Shown one piece after another: positions 8,763 to 17,418 of a stretch of DNA of 64,000 bases (the first letter of the stretch is position 1; each line of letters starts with the position of its first letter). Location: positions 1-64,000 of IMG/VR virus record IMGVR_UViG_3300018080_000121; one strand, written 5' to 3'. The DNA is from a virus. The notes under the pieces were generated by a model. That model ran no database searches. It had not been told where the DNA came from and was given only the letters and a program-made list of their open reading frames with translations. A program made the position numbers and the translations under genes.

Positions 8763-9281
8763 TTATACATTCTTAATCCTTGAGGTGAGTTTTTGTGCAA
8801 CCTTTTTGGGTTTCTTTTTTCCTCGCCAGTATGTACTTCCATAAGCTTCATCTTTTAGAGATGCGCAATACCCTTCTGCTCCATCTCCCATATGTTTTCT
8901 CATTCTCTTAACACACTTCTTAAAAAAGCCTTTTTCTTTTGGGGATTTATCACCAACTGTCTTAGCTAGAGAACGACCCGCTTTAGTAATGGATTTTTTA
9001 GTCCATCCTTTTGGCATACCCTCAAACCCAGCTTCTGTTATTCCAAATTTCTTCTTTTGATTTTTAATACAATCTTTCTTAGTAGCAGGATTTCTTACAT
9101 TTTTACATCTTTTATTTATTGCTCTAGTGATAGCTGCTTTTCTCTGCATCTTATTTAACTTACCTTTTGTCATAGCGTATAAAAGACCACCAGCTGTCAA
9201 ACCTGATAGAGCACCCATTGCAAGTCCCTGACCCAAGGAGCTATCTTGTAAATATTGTAAATACTCATCTAAAGGATCCAT
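8763..9281 (-). CDS. Basic, Cys-containing protein with N-terminal membrane or targeting segment
   Basis: A 172-residue protein. Residues 1-12 are MDPLDEYLQYLQ. Next comes a Gly/Ala-rich hydrophobic segment (GLAMGALSGLTAGGLLYAM), then a very basic remainder. The region with CVKRMRKHMGDGAEGYCASL and STYWRGK resembles a Cys-containing motif seen at the ends of various phage structural proteins (recalled, not searched). The N terminus resembles those of the M48 peptidase at 45515 and the Ala-rich protein at 50728. An internal virion role is suspected. A promoter-like motif sits 10-22 nt upstream of its start. Confidence 0.5.
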   Translation of the reverse strand: MDPLDEYLQYLQDSSLGQGLAMGALSGLTAGGLLYAMTKGKLNKMQRKAAITRAINKRCKNVRNPATKKDCIKNQKKKFGITEAGFEGMPKGWTKKSITKAGRSLAKTVGDKSPKEKGFFKKCVKRMRKHMGDGAEGYCASLKDEAYGSTYWRGKKKPKKVAQKLTSRIKNV

Positions 9282-9290
9282 AACAACACC

Positions 9291-9303
9291 TTATTTTGTT
9301 CTA
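9291..9303 (-). promoter_or_regulatory. Promoter-like motif, TAGAACAAAATAA
   Basis: On the minus strand the sequence AAATAAATAGAACAAAATAA precedes the gene that starts at 9281. An 8-bp inverted repeat (9311-9329, TATAAGTT / AACTTATA around TGT) lies directly upstream of it. The core AGAACAAA is identical to that at 27477, 32188 and 41733 on the plus strand. Confidence 0.4.
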
Positions 9304-9419
9304 TTTATTTTATAAGTTTGTAACTTATATTTTAGAATATTTTTAAGAAATTATACTTCCATAAAAATGTGAAAATATTAGTTCTTAGTATATACAAGGG
9401 TATTTTTAAACCAATGAAT

Positions 9420-9977
9420 TTATTCAAAAATTTTGTTTATCATTTCTTTAATTTTTGTTTCTCCTGAGAAGTTATTTGTAGGATAATCAACAATTCTCTC
9501 ATCCAAATCTAAAACTTTTGAAATAGTCTTTTTCATCTCTGGGAGAGTCATTAATTCAACTTCACCCATACTCGAAATCCATTTAAAGTCGTCATGTTCA
9601 TGTGATAATTTTACAGGTTGTTTAGGATCTTTCATTTGACATAAATAATTGTACTGTGTAGATTCTCTTCTTCCACTATCCGCTATATATGTAAATTTAT
9701 CAATAAATCTTAAAATACGAACATCTAATCCAGTTTCTTCTTTCACTTCTCTTTTGAGACATTTAATAGTATCCTCGTCTAGTCCTTGATCACATTTACC
9801 TCTTGGAAATTCAAAATGAAGGGGCCAATGATCTGTTGGAGATCTTCTAATTAATAAGATGAGGGTTTCCCCTTTTTCTCCTAGCTTCGCAATAACTGCT
9901 CCAGCCACATTTACTTTTTTAACAAATTTTTTCCTATCTGTAAATATAGTATTCATTACTGATTTATCTAAAGTCAT
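9420..9977 (-). CDS. Nudix hydrolase
   Basis: A 185-residue protein with a Nudix fold start (VNVAGAVIAKLGEKGETLIL). A Nudix box spans residues about 60-86, ending in the canonical REVKEETGL. The spacing between the first Gly and the first Glu appears two residues longer than the textbook GX5EX7REUXEEXGU. Such enzymes cleave nucleoside diphosphates linked to another moiety; candidates are diadenosine tetraphosphate, dNTPs or RNA caps. The start overlaps the stop of the upstream virion gene by 4 nt. About 140 AT-rich non-coding bases follow the gene. Confidence 0.85.
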   Translation of the reverse strand: MTLDKSVMNTIFTDRKKFVKKVNVAGAVIAKLGEKGETLILLIRRSPTDHWPLHFEFPRGKCDQGLDEDTIKCLKREVKEETGLDVRILRFIDKFTYIADSGRRESTQYNYLCQMKDPKQPVKLSHEHDDFKWISSMGEVELMTLPEMKKTISKVLDLDERIVDYPTNNFSGETKIKEMINKIFE

Positions 9978-11191
9978 ACCACTACCTCATAGACATATAA
10001 CTCAAGGAATTCTCCTTCCTTTAATATAACATCTGAGCTAATTGATAATATATTACCGCTATTTTCTATTGTATAATCATCACCGTATTCTAGTCTACCT
10101 TCTGAATTTTGTACTATTAAAAGTGTTTGATCTGTAATTGGTTCTGGTAGATCAATGAAAACTACAGATGTAGCATCTGCTTCTTGTGTGGTGATTTCAT
10201 GGAAGTATCTTATCTTAAATTGTCTTTCAGTTTTAGTAATTGCATCAACTTCATCAGGTAAATCAGGAGGAACTGTATCACTAATGCCATCTTGTAATCC
10301 TGAGTCCCATACAGTATCAATACTATCTTTTGCATCGGGTGCTTCATTATAATCAGGATATTCAGAGTATGTGTGTCCATATCGAAAATTAGTAACAATG
10401 CCTTCTGCAATATAATCACTATCAATTATAATAAAACTTGGTATCTCAAGTTCATATTCAATTGTTAATGATAAACGCCAATCAGCAAGAGAATCTAATC
10501 CACCATGTCTTGCTGATGCATCCGATATTCCTCTTAAGATGTATCGTGGTTTAATTTTTCCTGCTATGACCAATTCATTTCTATTTGTAGTTCTTACAAG
10601 ATGATCATAAGCACCAGCGCTATCCCAATCAAGTCCATAGGAAACACCAGTTTCGTCATTTTCGTATCTAAAGTTTTTAAGCTCATCAGGAATGATAATA
10701 AATGAATTGAAATATACAGGCGTGATTATTCTTCCTTCTCCTCCAAAATATTGCATCATTAAAAGTTTTACATCAAAATATTCATAAAAAGAATTTACCA
10801 GAATTAATAATTCAAACTCTCCTCGAAGTCTTGTAAACCCTACATTAATTTGAGTATTTGCATCTTTATAGATAGGTTCATATAGTCTTTGTATAAACCC
10901 TGAGTTTAAATTTGGAAATCTATAGAGTTGTTTTGCTCCGGAATTTGCTTCATCAAGGTTGAAGTCTCCTGAAGGGTTCAGAATCATAGATGTTAAATTT
11001 GGCATATCCATTTCGCGTCCTAGATTCATCTGTTCTTTTAGATAATCCACAGCTTTATCATATGTCCCTACAACGCGATAATTAGTTCTTGGATACATAT
11101 AATCTGCAAAGTAACTTAATGTATCCTCAATAAATCCACCAAATACATTATGTATAAACGTATAATGATAACCGTCTCTAGTCCTTGCCAT
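9974..11191 (-). CDS. Large probable virion structural protein, unknown
   Basis: A 405-residue acidic, aromatic-rich beta-type protein (many Tyr/Phe/Asp, few Lys), with an N-terminal stretch that mentions FGGFIEDTLSYFADYMYPR. The last 80 residues (VVFIDLPEPITDQTLLIVQN onward) look like an Ig-like or jelly-roll add-on domain. It overlaps the next upstream gene by 14 nt. The composition and its place among two other large unknown proteins suggest a tail, neck or baseplate component. No family is recognised. Confidence 0.5.
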   Translation of the reverse strand: MARTRDGYHYTFIHNVFGGFIEDTLSYFADYMYPRTNYRVVGTYDKAVDYLKEQMNLGREMDMPNLTSMILNPSGDFNLDEANSGAKQLYRFPNLNSGFIQRLYEPIYKDANTQINVGFTRLRGEFELLILVNSFYEYFDVKLLMMQYFGGEGRIITPVYFNSFIIIPDELKNFRYENDETGVSYGLDWDSAGAYDHLVRTTNRNELVIAGKIKPRYILRGISDASARHGGLDSLADWRLSLTIEYELEIPSFIIIDSDYIAEGIVTNFRYGHTYSEYPDYNEAPDAKDSIDTVWDSGLQDGISDTVPPDLPDEVDAITKTERQFKIRYFHEITTQEADATSVVFIDLPEPITDQTLLIVQNSEGRLEYGDDYTIENSGNILSISSDVILKEGEFLELYVYEVVV

Positions 11192-11828
11192 TCAATCCTA
11201 ACTCCTTGTCGACTTCAGAAAGAGTGATAATCTCTTTTTCATCTGATGGAACTGCAACAAGTTCTTGTTTTCCTTGCATTCCAGCAGTCAAACTCTCTTT
11301 ATGAAATTCGTCTAATAGTGATAATGCTCGTGATGTCCCTATTTGAATTCCTGTCGTCCTTACTACCTTTTTACCAAGCTTCTTAATAATATTTTGTCTC
11401 TCAGCAATTACGAACACAAACTCATTGCTATAACTTGTAAGAGTTAGTCCGTACAAAGTTAATGTATCAAAAAGTGTTCTATCATTAACTTCAATTTTTG
11501 ATAGTCTGAGAGTTTCATTGAAAAGAAAATTAACGTCGTAATAATAATCAGATTTGATATTTTCAAATTGATTAATGATATCCAGGGTTGTCTTCCTATA
11601 GTTGTGTAGTGTTAAGAATGTTTCACAGAATTTAGAAGACTCCAAATTCTTAAACATGTTCACTTTAACACCATGAGAAGCAACACTTCCTTCAAAATCT
11701 GCGTCAACACTAAAAAGTAAAAATGATGATCTCTTATTAAAGAATGTACCAATATTGTAATAACCATCCAGAAACGGGACTCTTAACATATAACTTCGAT
11801 CAAACGTTCTTCCAAGATTCAATGACAT
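11178..11828 (-). CDS. Probable virion or replication-associated protein, unknown
   Basis: A 216-residue protein with aromatic-rich alternating strands (FLLFSVDADFEGSVASHG, YYYDVNFLFNETLRL) and a charged C-terminal tail (VPSDEKEIITLSEVDKELG). The start has a plausible AAGGAGAAT ribosome binding site. It lies 15 nt from the upstream 642-residue gene and overlaps the downstream 405-residue gene, so the three are probably made together. No family is recognised. Confidence 0.45.
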   Translation of the reverse strand: MSLNLGRTFDRSYMLRVPFLDGYYNIGTFFNKRSSFLLFSVDADFEGSVASHGVKVNMFKNLESSKFCETFLTLHNYRKTTLDIINQFENIKSDYYYDVNFLFNETLRLSKIEVNDRTLFDTLTLYGLTLTSYSNEFVFVIAERQNIIKKLGKKVVRTTGIQIGTSRALSLLDEFHKESLTAGMQGKQELVAVPSDEKEIITLSEVDKELGLNGKD

Positions 11829-11843
11829 TCTAAATTCTCCTTT

Positions 11844-13772
11844 CTATAGGTCGAGGTTGGCTCCGCCCAACCAATCACCTTCACTTCCAGTGTTATCTTC
11901 TAGATTCTCGGTACCTTGTATTTTTGCAAGTATTAAGTCTTTCGAGATACATTCTTCAATCTTCATAAAGAAGGATTTATACCCCTCGTTCTTTTCAGAT
12001 TCATTCCAGACATACAATCCTTGAAGTACACTCTCATCAAGTTCTTGAGATGGAATTTCTGGATTGGAAAAATCATAGTTTGATTCTTCAAGTCCATCTA
12101 CAGCTCTAAGTAGCTTATCAACATACTTATCCTGAATAGAATCTTTAACGAACCTTATGTATCTAACAATGTTTGTTTCTTTCTTTGTAGGTTCCGTTTT
12201 ATGTTGGGTGCGTTTTGGCTTTCTCTTTTTAATCTGCAAATTACCAAAGAGACCCAAATAATCTTCATTGTCAGTTTCCTTTGAGGGATCAGCACCCAAA
12301 TGAACTTTCACTTCCAACGGAACAATCTCGTTTGTAATTTGTTCTAACTCAAAGGTATTTTTATAAGGAAGAATCACAGAATGGTCGTCATACGCAGCAT
12401 TATGCACAAGATCAATCGAACTGGTTTTTACTCCAGCTTCTAGAGCTTTCTCTACAATTGCTCCAACTTCTACAGGAGAAATATCTTTACAATTATTCAT
12501 TGTAAGCATTTCCTGATAATGTCGAAAGAAACCCTTCTCCAAATAATCCTTGTATTTTGATACTACATAATTCTTTATAGCTTCTGGATTTTGATGGTCA
12601 AGAAAACTAAAACATAATACGTCCATGAAGCATCTGGTAGCCATAAAAACCATTGCTCCATTTGAATAAGCATCTGAATTCACTGACTCTATTTTACTTC
12701 GGTATATTCTTAAGTAACTATTCATTAAGAGTATATCATGTGCAAGATCTGTGTTATATTGACTTGTTTCAGATGGAGAATATTTTAAGATGTTTGATGT
12801 AGCTGGAAGAGCCACATTATTTAACATATATTTTTGGAATGGAACTCTAAATAAGATGTTGGACATGTAACATATTGACTTATAATCATCGATAGACATT
12901 CCTGGAAACAACTCAACTCCCTCTCCTACTTTAAGATGTTTTATAATGGAGTCAAGTGGATTCGAGTCTGTCATAACAGCGGTCATCATCTGGTCGAAAA
13001 CCTGACAATCACCTTTTAAAATATTATCTAGAAAGTTACTTTGGAACTCTTGCGTGACAGGCTCCTGCGGCGCAACCACGTCACTGTCCAACTCCGGGAT
13101 CTTAACGTTATCTTCATTTTCCGTGACAAACTTCTCGAAGTCATCGATGTTACTGGTGTCGACGTCGATCGGCTCATCGTCGTGCGCAACCTCCTGTGGC
13201 GAAACTTGACCAACCAACTGTGATGGAAGAATCTTTAAACTAGCATTTATAGCTTTCTGTTCTTGTACGAGCATACTAAGCAGGTAACCATTTTTCATAC
13301 CTAACATTAGGTCAACGTATTTATCTTTAAACATTCGTGCTAGTTCTATAATTTCTTGACATTCCGAAAGTGGAATTATCACCTTACCTTCATCAGATGG
13401 TCCAAATACTATTCTAATAACTACCAGTCTATCACCTGTGTTTGGGTCTTTACGAAATTCAAATATGAGATCTCTTTTCTTGTTATATCTTTTTGTGATA
13501 TCTCCTGATTCAGGATTGTCATAGATTTCTTTGAGATTAGGAGCAACGGTGTTGAATGTTCTTACTAAATCACTAACGTTTGACCTACAGATACTACAAA
13601 CTCTCCTTTTCCTATTATTATCAATTGAGATAGAAAACCTAGGTTTTGAGAAGTTGATATAGTCAGTTGTCGTTACAACAATTGAGATATCTAAATACCC
13701 ATCAGAATGATATGCATTATCTTTGTATGAGTAAAGAGATTGATTAATCCAAATTACTTCTTCATTATACAT
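11844..13772 (-). CDS. Large multidomain protein, unknown
   Basis: A 642-residue protein. Residues 1-150 look like a beta-rich domain with a CSIC pair (RRVCSICRSNVSD) and strands DLIFEFRKDP and RLVVIRIVFGPSDEG. Residues about 185-245 are a Pro/Asp/Glu-rich acidic linker encoded by an unusually GC-rich stretch (about 13040-13210). The remainder is helical, and a basic patch (KKRKPKRTQHKTEPTKKE) lies near 530. A strong AAAGGAGATT ribosome binding site precedes the start. It could be a large virion protein or a nucleic-acid-binding factor. It leads the minus-strand block that runs toward the Nudix gene. Confidence 0.45.
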   Translation of the reverse strand: MYNEEVIWINQSLYSYKDNAYHSDGYLDISIVVTTTDYINFSKPRFSISIDNNRKRRVCSICRSNVSDLVRTFNTVAPNLKEIYDNPESGDITKRYNKKRDLIFEFRKDPNTGDRLVVIRIVFGPSDEGKVIIPLSECQEIIELARMFKDKYVDLMLGMKNGYLLSMLVQEQKAINASLKILPSQLVGQVSPQEVAHDDEPIDVDTSNIDDFEKFVTENEDNVKIPELDSDVVAPQEPVTQEFQSNFLDNILKGDCQVFDQMMTAVMTDSNPLDSIIKHLKVGEGVELFPGMSIDDYKSICYMSNILFRVPFQKYMLNNVALPATSNILKYSPSETSQYNTDLAHDILLMNSYLRIYRSKIESVNSDAYSNGAMVFMATRCFMDVLCFSFLDHQNPEAIKNYVVSKYKDYLEKGFFRHYQEMLTMNNCKDISPVEVGAIVEKALEAGVKTSSIDLVHNAAYDDHSVILPYKNTFELEQITNEIVPLEVKVHLGADPSKETDNEDYLGLFGNLQIKKRKPKRTQHKTEPTKKETNIVRYIRFVKDSIQDKYVDKLLRAVDGLEESNYDFSNPEIPSQELDESVLQGLYVWNESEKNEGYKSFFMKIEECISKDLILAKIQGTENLEDNTGSEGDWLGGANLDL

Positions 13773-13790
13773 TTCCTTTAATCTCCTTTC

Positions 13791-13810
13791 TAATTCTTAT
13801 TCTATATTTA
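13791..13810 (-). promoter_or_regulatory. Degenerate promoter-like motif upstream of the 642-aa gene
   Basis: The minus strand reads AAATATAGAATAAGAATTAG about 20-40 nt upstream of the start at 13772. It resembles the AGAACAAATTA motif with GAATAAG in place of GAACAAA. A 7-bp hairpin (13819-13835, GTCGCCC / GGGTGAC) lies just behind it. The match is imperfect, so this is a weak call. Confidence 0.3.
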
Positions 13811-13950
13811 TTTTAGATGTCGCCCGAAGGGTGACTATAGATTAAAAGCTTAAAAGCTTTATCATTATATGATTATAGGGTTTTTGTGTGTTGTAAATCC
13901 ATAGAATTATTCCATATTTTAAAATGTAATAATAACATAAAATGGTTATT

Positions 13951-15180
13951 TTAAAACGCATGACTGAGTCCTTGGAAATCTTCTAGGAGATTATCAACCG
14001 TAATCGCGTTTTTACATTCTTTTTTTTGTTCTTTTTCTTTAGCCAGAACCCAAGCACGTCTTAATTCATCAATTTCCCTCAAACGACTTATATCTTCTTT
14101 CAATTGTTGATTGTCTTCTATTATCTTTTGATTTTGTTGAACTAATGTAGTTAACAAATCAACTACTTGTTCTTGATGCGATTTCTTTTTTGGTTTCTTT
14201 GGGTTTTCTATATTACCACGTCTTACTAAAAAATGATATCTTGTCAAATCCATATTAGTTACTTCAATTAAACCAGTAGTTTCCAATTCTCTTATCCAAC
14301 TAACGACCATATTTTTTCTTACAGAATCTACATTAGTTCTAATTCCCAAATCTGTTACAATTTCTTCAATTTTCAAAGTTTTTTGAACCATCCTATTCAA
14401 ATGGATTAAGTAGCGTCTAAAGATGAGATTTGCATTAGGCGAGAGGGAATACAAAATCTTAGCTAGTTCAGGTTTAATAATAGAATAACCTTGGGACATA
14501 ATATTGTGAGTAAATAACGTTCCTAAAATAGTATCAAAATTGAAGGTGTAGGTTGAACCATATACACCTTGATCTTGTTTTTCTTCTACAAAAAATAAAG
14601 GTGAGAAATATTTATTTTGATATTTTTTTTGAAATGTTGTTTCTAATTTTTTCTTCTTAGTCTTTTTTCTATTTCCATTTGAGTTAATTATTGTTTTGAT
14701 GCTATAACTTGTTTTTACATTACATGTAGCTATTTTGTTAATAGTTTGTCGTAATTTTGCTGTACTCATTCCTTTAAGAGGAAGAGACTTTAACATTTCT
14801 TTACTAGTTCTTGAGAATTTAAAAGGTTTACAGGTTCCTCTTAGAGTTTCTAAATCTTTGGGATGCACATTAGGTTCTTCACAATCAGCTATGAATCCTA
14901 CATTAGTTGAGAAAGGTAATTGTTGGAGAATGCTACCATTAGCAGAAACAGTGCTGATATTATGTTTCTTCTTAATTATACTCTCAAAATGTAGCTGGCA
15001 CTCAGTGGCTAAATAATCCATTAAATTAAAACAATAAACATCCCACGTACAATTTTTCTCAGATTCAAATTTCCCATGACTTGCATTCACTTTATACCCA
15101 TTAGATAAATCATTTCCTCTTTTCTTTTCGATAGGTAAAAATGCTTGGTTTACTCCACGTTCACTAATCAATCCGATCAT
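13951..15180 (-). CDS. Winged-helix protein, candidate replication initiator or regulator
   Basis: A 409-residue, Lys-rich protein. A probable winged-helix region runs from about residue 225 to 315 (SPNANLIFRRYLIHLNRMVQ, then a helix with DLGIRTNVDSVRKNMVVSWI and a wing ELETTGLIEV). The arrangement recalls plasmid Rep/TrfA-type initiators. A coiled coil follows at about 335-375. It is the first gene left of the strand switch and is preceded by a divergent AT-rich region. A replication initiator or transcription regulator is inferred; no catalytic motif is visible. The start has a GAAAGGAGA ribosome binding site. Confidence 0.45.
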   Translation of the reverse strand: MIGLISERGVNQAFLPIEKKRGNDLSNGYKVNASHGKFESEKNCTWDVYCFNLMDYLATECQLHFESIIKKKHNISTVSANGSILQQLPFSTNVGFIADCEEPNVHPKDLETLRGTCKPFKFSRTSKEMLKSLPLKGMSTAKLRQTINKIATCNVKTSYSIKTIINSNGNRKKTKKKKLETTFQKKYQNKYFSPLFFVEEKQDQGVYGSTYTFNFDTILGTLFTHNIMSQGYSIIKPELAKILYSLSPNANLIFRRYLIHLNRMVQKTLKIEEIVTDLGIRTNVDSVRKNMVVSWIRELETTGLIEVTNMDLTRYHFLVRRGNIENPKKPKKKSHQEQVVDLLTTLVQQNQKIIEDNQQLKEDISRLREIDELRRAWVLAKEKEQKKECKNAITVDNLLEDFQGLSHAF

Positions 15181-15334
15181 AAATGTCTCCTTTCACACTA
15201 AACCTATTTTAACATTTGTTACTAAACTATAGGAAATTTTCTTAATTAGATTATTAGAACCAAACTATATATATTACTATATGTATGGGAACATATTTGT
15301 TTCTATATGAACAAAAGTTTAAAAGGAGACAGAC
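15181..15334. promoter_or_regulatory. Divergent promoter region and strand switch
   Basis: This 154-nt AT-rich stretch separates all minus-strand genes from all plus-strand genes. Leftward, TTTAGTAACAAATGTT (complement of 15211-15226) lies about 33 nt from the start at 15180. Rightward, TATATGAACAAAAG (15304-15317) lies about 20 nt from the start at 15335. Both resemble the AGAACAAA motif seen elsewhere. An ATATGT/ACATAT inverted repeat sits between them. A replication origin here is possible, given the Rep-like neighbour, but no iterons are seen. Confidence 0.5.
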
Positions 15335-15520
15335 ATGTATGAATTTTTAACTGGAGTAATTGACAGTGCAAAGGAAAGAATCAGACGGTACTTCCAAAAG
15401 AATGAAGTACAAGATTTCCTTATGTGGTGTTTTGTATATGGATTCTTAGCCGTCATATTAATATTTGGTGTAGTCCCTTGGTTAATCGGTTTAGGGATGT
15501 ATATTTATTGGATATTCTAA
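15335..15520 (+). CDS. Small two-span membrane protein
   Basis: A 61-residue protein with a charged amphipathic N terminus (SAKERIRRYFQKNEVQ) followed by hydrophobic segments FLMWCFVYGFLAVILIFGVV and WLIGLGMYIYWIF that could form one or two membrane spans. A strong AAAAGGAGA ribosome binding site precedes the ATG. It directly precedes a membrane-anchored lytic transglycosylase, so a holin-like or lysis-accessory role is conceivable, but its size and sequence do not prove it. Confidence 0.55.
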   Translation: MYEFLTGVIDSAKERIRRYFQKNEVQDFLMWCFVYGFLAVILIFGVVPWLIGLGMYIYWIF

Positions 15521-15538
15521 CTAGGAGGTGATGGGAGG

Positions 15539-16213
15539 ATGAGTGTAACGACTAGAGAAAAGAAGATGGCGTTGTTAGTATTTGTAGTTTGTAGTTTGCT
15601 ATTATTGTTGAATATGGGAATGTTATTGTTTAACGCAAAAATGATGAAATCAATTCAGGACACCATTGTAGAAATTACGAACAAACCGGAACCAAAACCT
15701 GAGGTCATTGCTCAGATAGTTGACCCTTTTGAGCTGAGCAAAGATATGGAGATTCTGTCCTCCTACATCCAATCAAGAAATAATAGGATTGCTGTTGAGA
15801 TAGCGGATAGAATTGCTTGGGAGATTCATAATCAAGCTGAGTTGCAAAATATGGAGATTGGAGTTATATGTGGAGTTATTGAAACTGAGTCCACATGGAA
15901 CCCATTTGCAACATCTCCCAAAGGCGCAAAAGGATTAATGCAAATACTCAAAGAAGATGGAGTTGAAATTGATCCTAAATGTGCTTATGACCTCAGGTAT
16001 AATATTCAAAAGGGTGTGGAGATTTTAAAGTCTAAACTCCAGAAATCAAAAGGGAATTTGGACCTAGCTCTTCACTGGTATGTTGGGAAAGAAGATGGAT
16101 ATACCGAGAAAGTGTTTAAACACATGAATCGGTATGTTGCATACAAAACTCGAATTGCGACCACGGAGGAGAACGTTGATCGAACTGACGAAGCAACAGG
16201 AGAAAGTGTGTAA
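15539..16213 (+). CDS. Membrane-anchored lytic transglycosylase (SLT domain)
   Basis: A 224-residue protein with an N-terminal membrane anchor (residues about 10-32, ALLVFVVCSLLLLLNMGML) and a Pro-rich stalk. An SLT-type lysozyme domain starts near 85. The signature IETESTWNP (catalytic Glu about 117) and GAKGLMQI (129-136) is clear. It would cleave the MurNAc-GlcNAc bond of peptidoglycan without hydrolysis. Its membrane anchor suggests action from the periplasmic face. The gene has a GGAGGTGATGGGAGG leader and its 3' end overlaps the helicase gene by 38 nt. Confidence 0.8.
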   Translation: MSVTTREKKMALLVFVVCSLLLLLNMGMLLFNAKMMKSIQDTIVEITNKPEPKPEVIAQIVDPFELSKDMEILSSYIQSRNNRIAVEIADRIAWEIHNQAELQNMEIGVICGVIETESTWNPFATSPKGAKGLMQILKEDGVEIDPKCAYDLRYNIQKGVEILKSKLQKSKGNLDLALHWYVGKEDGYTEKVFKHMNRYVAYKTRIATTEENVDRTDEATGESV

Positions 16214-17408
16214 CAATGTAATTGATTGGTACAACTCAAACCTGTCCCAGTATGTTACAGTTGGTGGATATGCTGGGACAGGAAAAACATCAATCATTCC
16301 TTATCTTGTAGATTACTTAAGACGAGGAAGGTGGGGTCGTCTTGCTTTTGCTGCATTCACAGGAAAAGCTAGTTTTGTTATGAAGACAAAATTAAGGGAA
16401 GCTGGAGTAATAGATCCAGATGACTTTTGTGGGACATTACATAGTTTAATGTATGTTCCATTGATGAAAGAAGTGAAAATCAAGGGGGTTAAAAAGAAAG
16501 TCATCAGCGGTTGGAGAAAGAAAGAAGATCTTGATGTGACTGCAGTAATTGTAGATGAAGCATCTATGGTTAATAGAGAATTATGGAATGACTTGCTGTC
16601 TTATGATGTGCCAATTATTGCAATTGGAGACCATGGTCAATTACCCCCTGTAGGTGGTAAATTCAATTTAATGCAGTCCCCTCAATTAATGCTAACCAAA
16701 GTTCATCGACAAGCACTTGATAGCCCTATTATTCAACTTTCGCAAAGAGTACGACAAACTGGAAAACTCGTCTTAGGTTATCCAAAGTCATTACACCAAC
16801 CGGTGTTTGCAATGAATTGGAGAGACCCAAGATGCCAAAATACATTCAAAGGTATTAACTTCCAACAAGATATCATTTGTTTATGTGGGTTTAACTCAAC
16901 TCGAGTAGAGTTGAATAATATGATTCGAGAGAAGAAAAAATGGAAAATGAAATTTCCTTATCTGGGTGAACGAATGATATGTCTTCGTAACAATCATAAC
17001 AGCGGTGTAATGAATGGTCAAATTGGTACACTGACCTTTGGTATGCCTTCTGGTCATCCTGGATTAATGAACGCAACCGTTAAGATGGATGGTATTGGAG
17101 ATGATTATCTTACCTTGATATATGATGGTTGTTTTGGTCAGGTTTCTTACGACGAAGTCTTTGAGATGAATCTTCGTAAGAAATATGAAAAGGCGATGAA
17201 AGACCATGGTTGTATTAACCTTGACCTTTTTGACTATGGTTACGCGATCACCGTCCATAAGTCACAGGGGAGTGAATGGGATAAGGTTATACTATTTGAC
17301 CAAAGGAATAAATATCAAAACGATGATGATTATCGTAGGTGGTTGTACACAGCAGTTACTAGAGCAAGGGAGAAATTATTTGTGATTTATAACTACAACA
17401 ACTGGTAG
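16176..17408 (+). CDS. dda: Dda-like SF1B DNA helicase
   Basis: A 410-residue helicase if it starts at the TTG at 16176, which has a perfect GGAGGAGA ribosome binding site (16165-16172). Motif I is GGYAGTGKTS (30-39). Motif II is IVDEAS, followed by IGDHGQLPPV. The C-terminal motifs are VHKSQGSEWDK and YTAVTRAREKLFV. This order matches T4 Dda, which unwinds DNA 5'-3' and remodels replication and recombination intermediates. Length is close to Dda. A farther upstream ATG exists but would put 14 basic residues ahead of the fold without a ribosome binding site. Confidence 0.85.
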   Translation: MIELTKQQEKVCNNVIDWYNSNLSQYVTVGGYAGTGKTSIIPYLVDYLRRGRWGRLAFAAFTGKASFVMKTKLREAGVIDPDDFCGTLHSLMYVPLMKEVKIKGVKKKVISGWRKKEDLDVTAVIVDEASMVNRELWNDLLSYDVPIIAIGDHGQLPPVGGKFNLMQSPQLMLTKVHRQALDSPIIQLSQRVRQTGKLVLGYPKSLHQPVFAMNWRDPRCQNTFKGINFQQDIICLCGFNSTRVELNNMIREKKKWKMKFPYLGERMICLRNNHNSGVMNGQIGTLTFGMPSGHPGLMNATVKMDGIGDDYLTLIYDGCFGQVSYDEVFEMNLRKKYEKAMKDHGCINLDLFDYGYAITVHKSQGSEWDKVILFDQRNKYQNDDDYRRWLYTAVTRAREKLFVIYNYNNW

Positions 17409-17418
17409 GGAGGATGTT

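Noticed and set aside
13819-13835. Hairpin GTCGCCC/GGGTGAC as a terminator of the Rep-like gene
   Set aside because: On the minus strand it has a mismatch and no T-run follows. It is kept only as a feature near a promoter-like motif.
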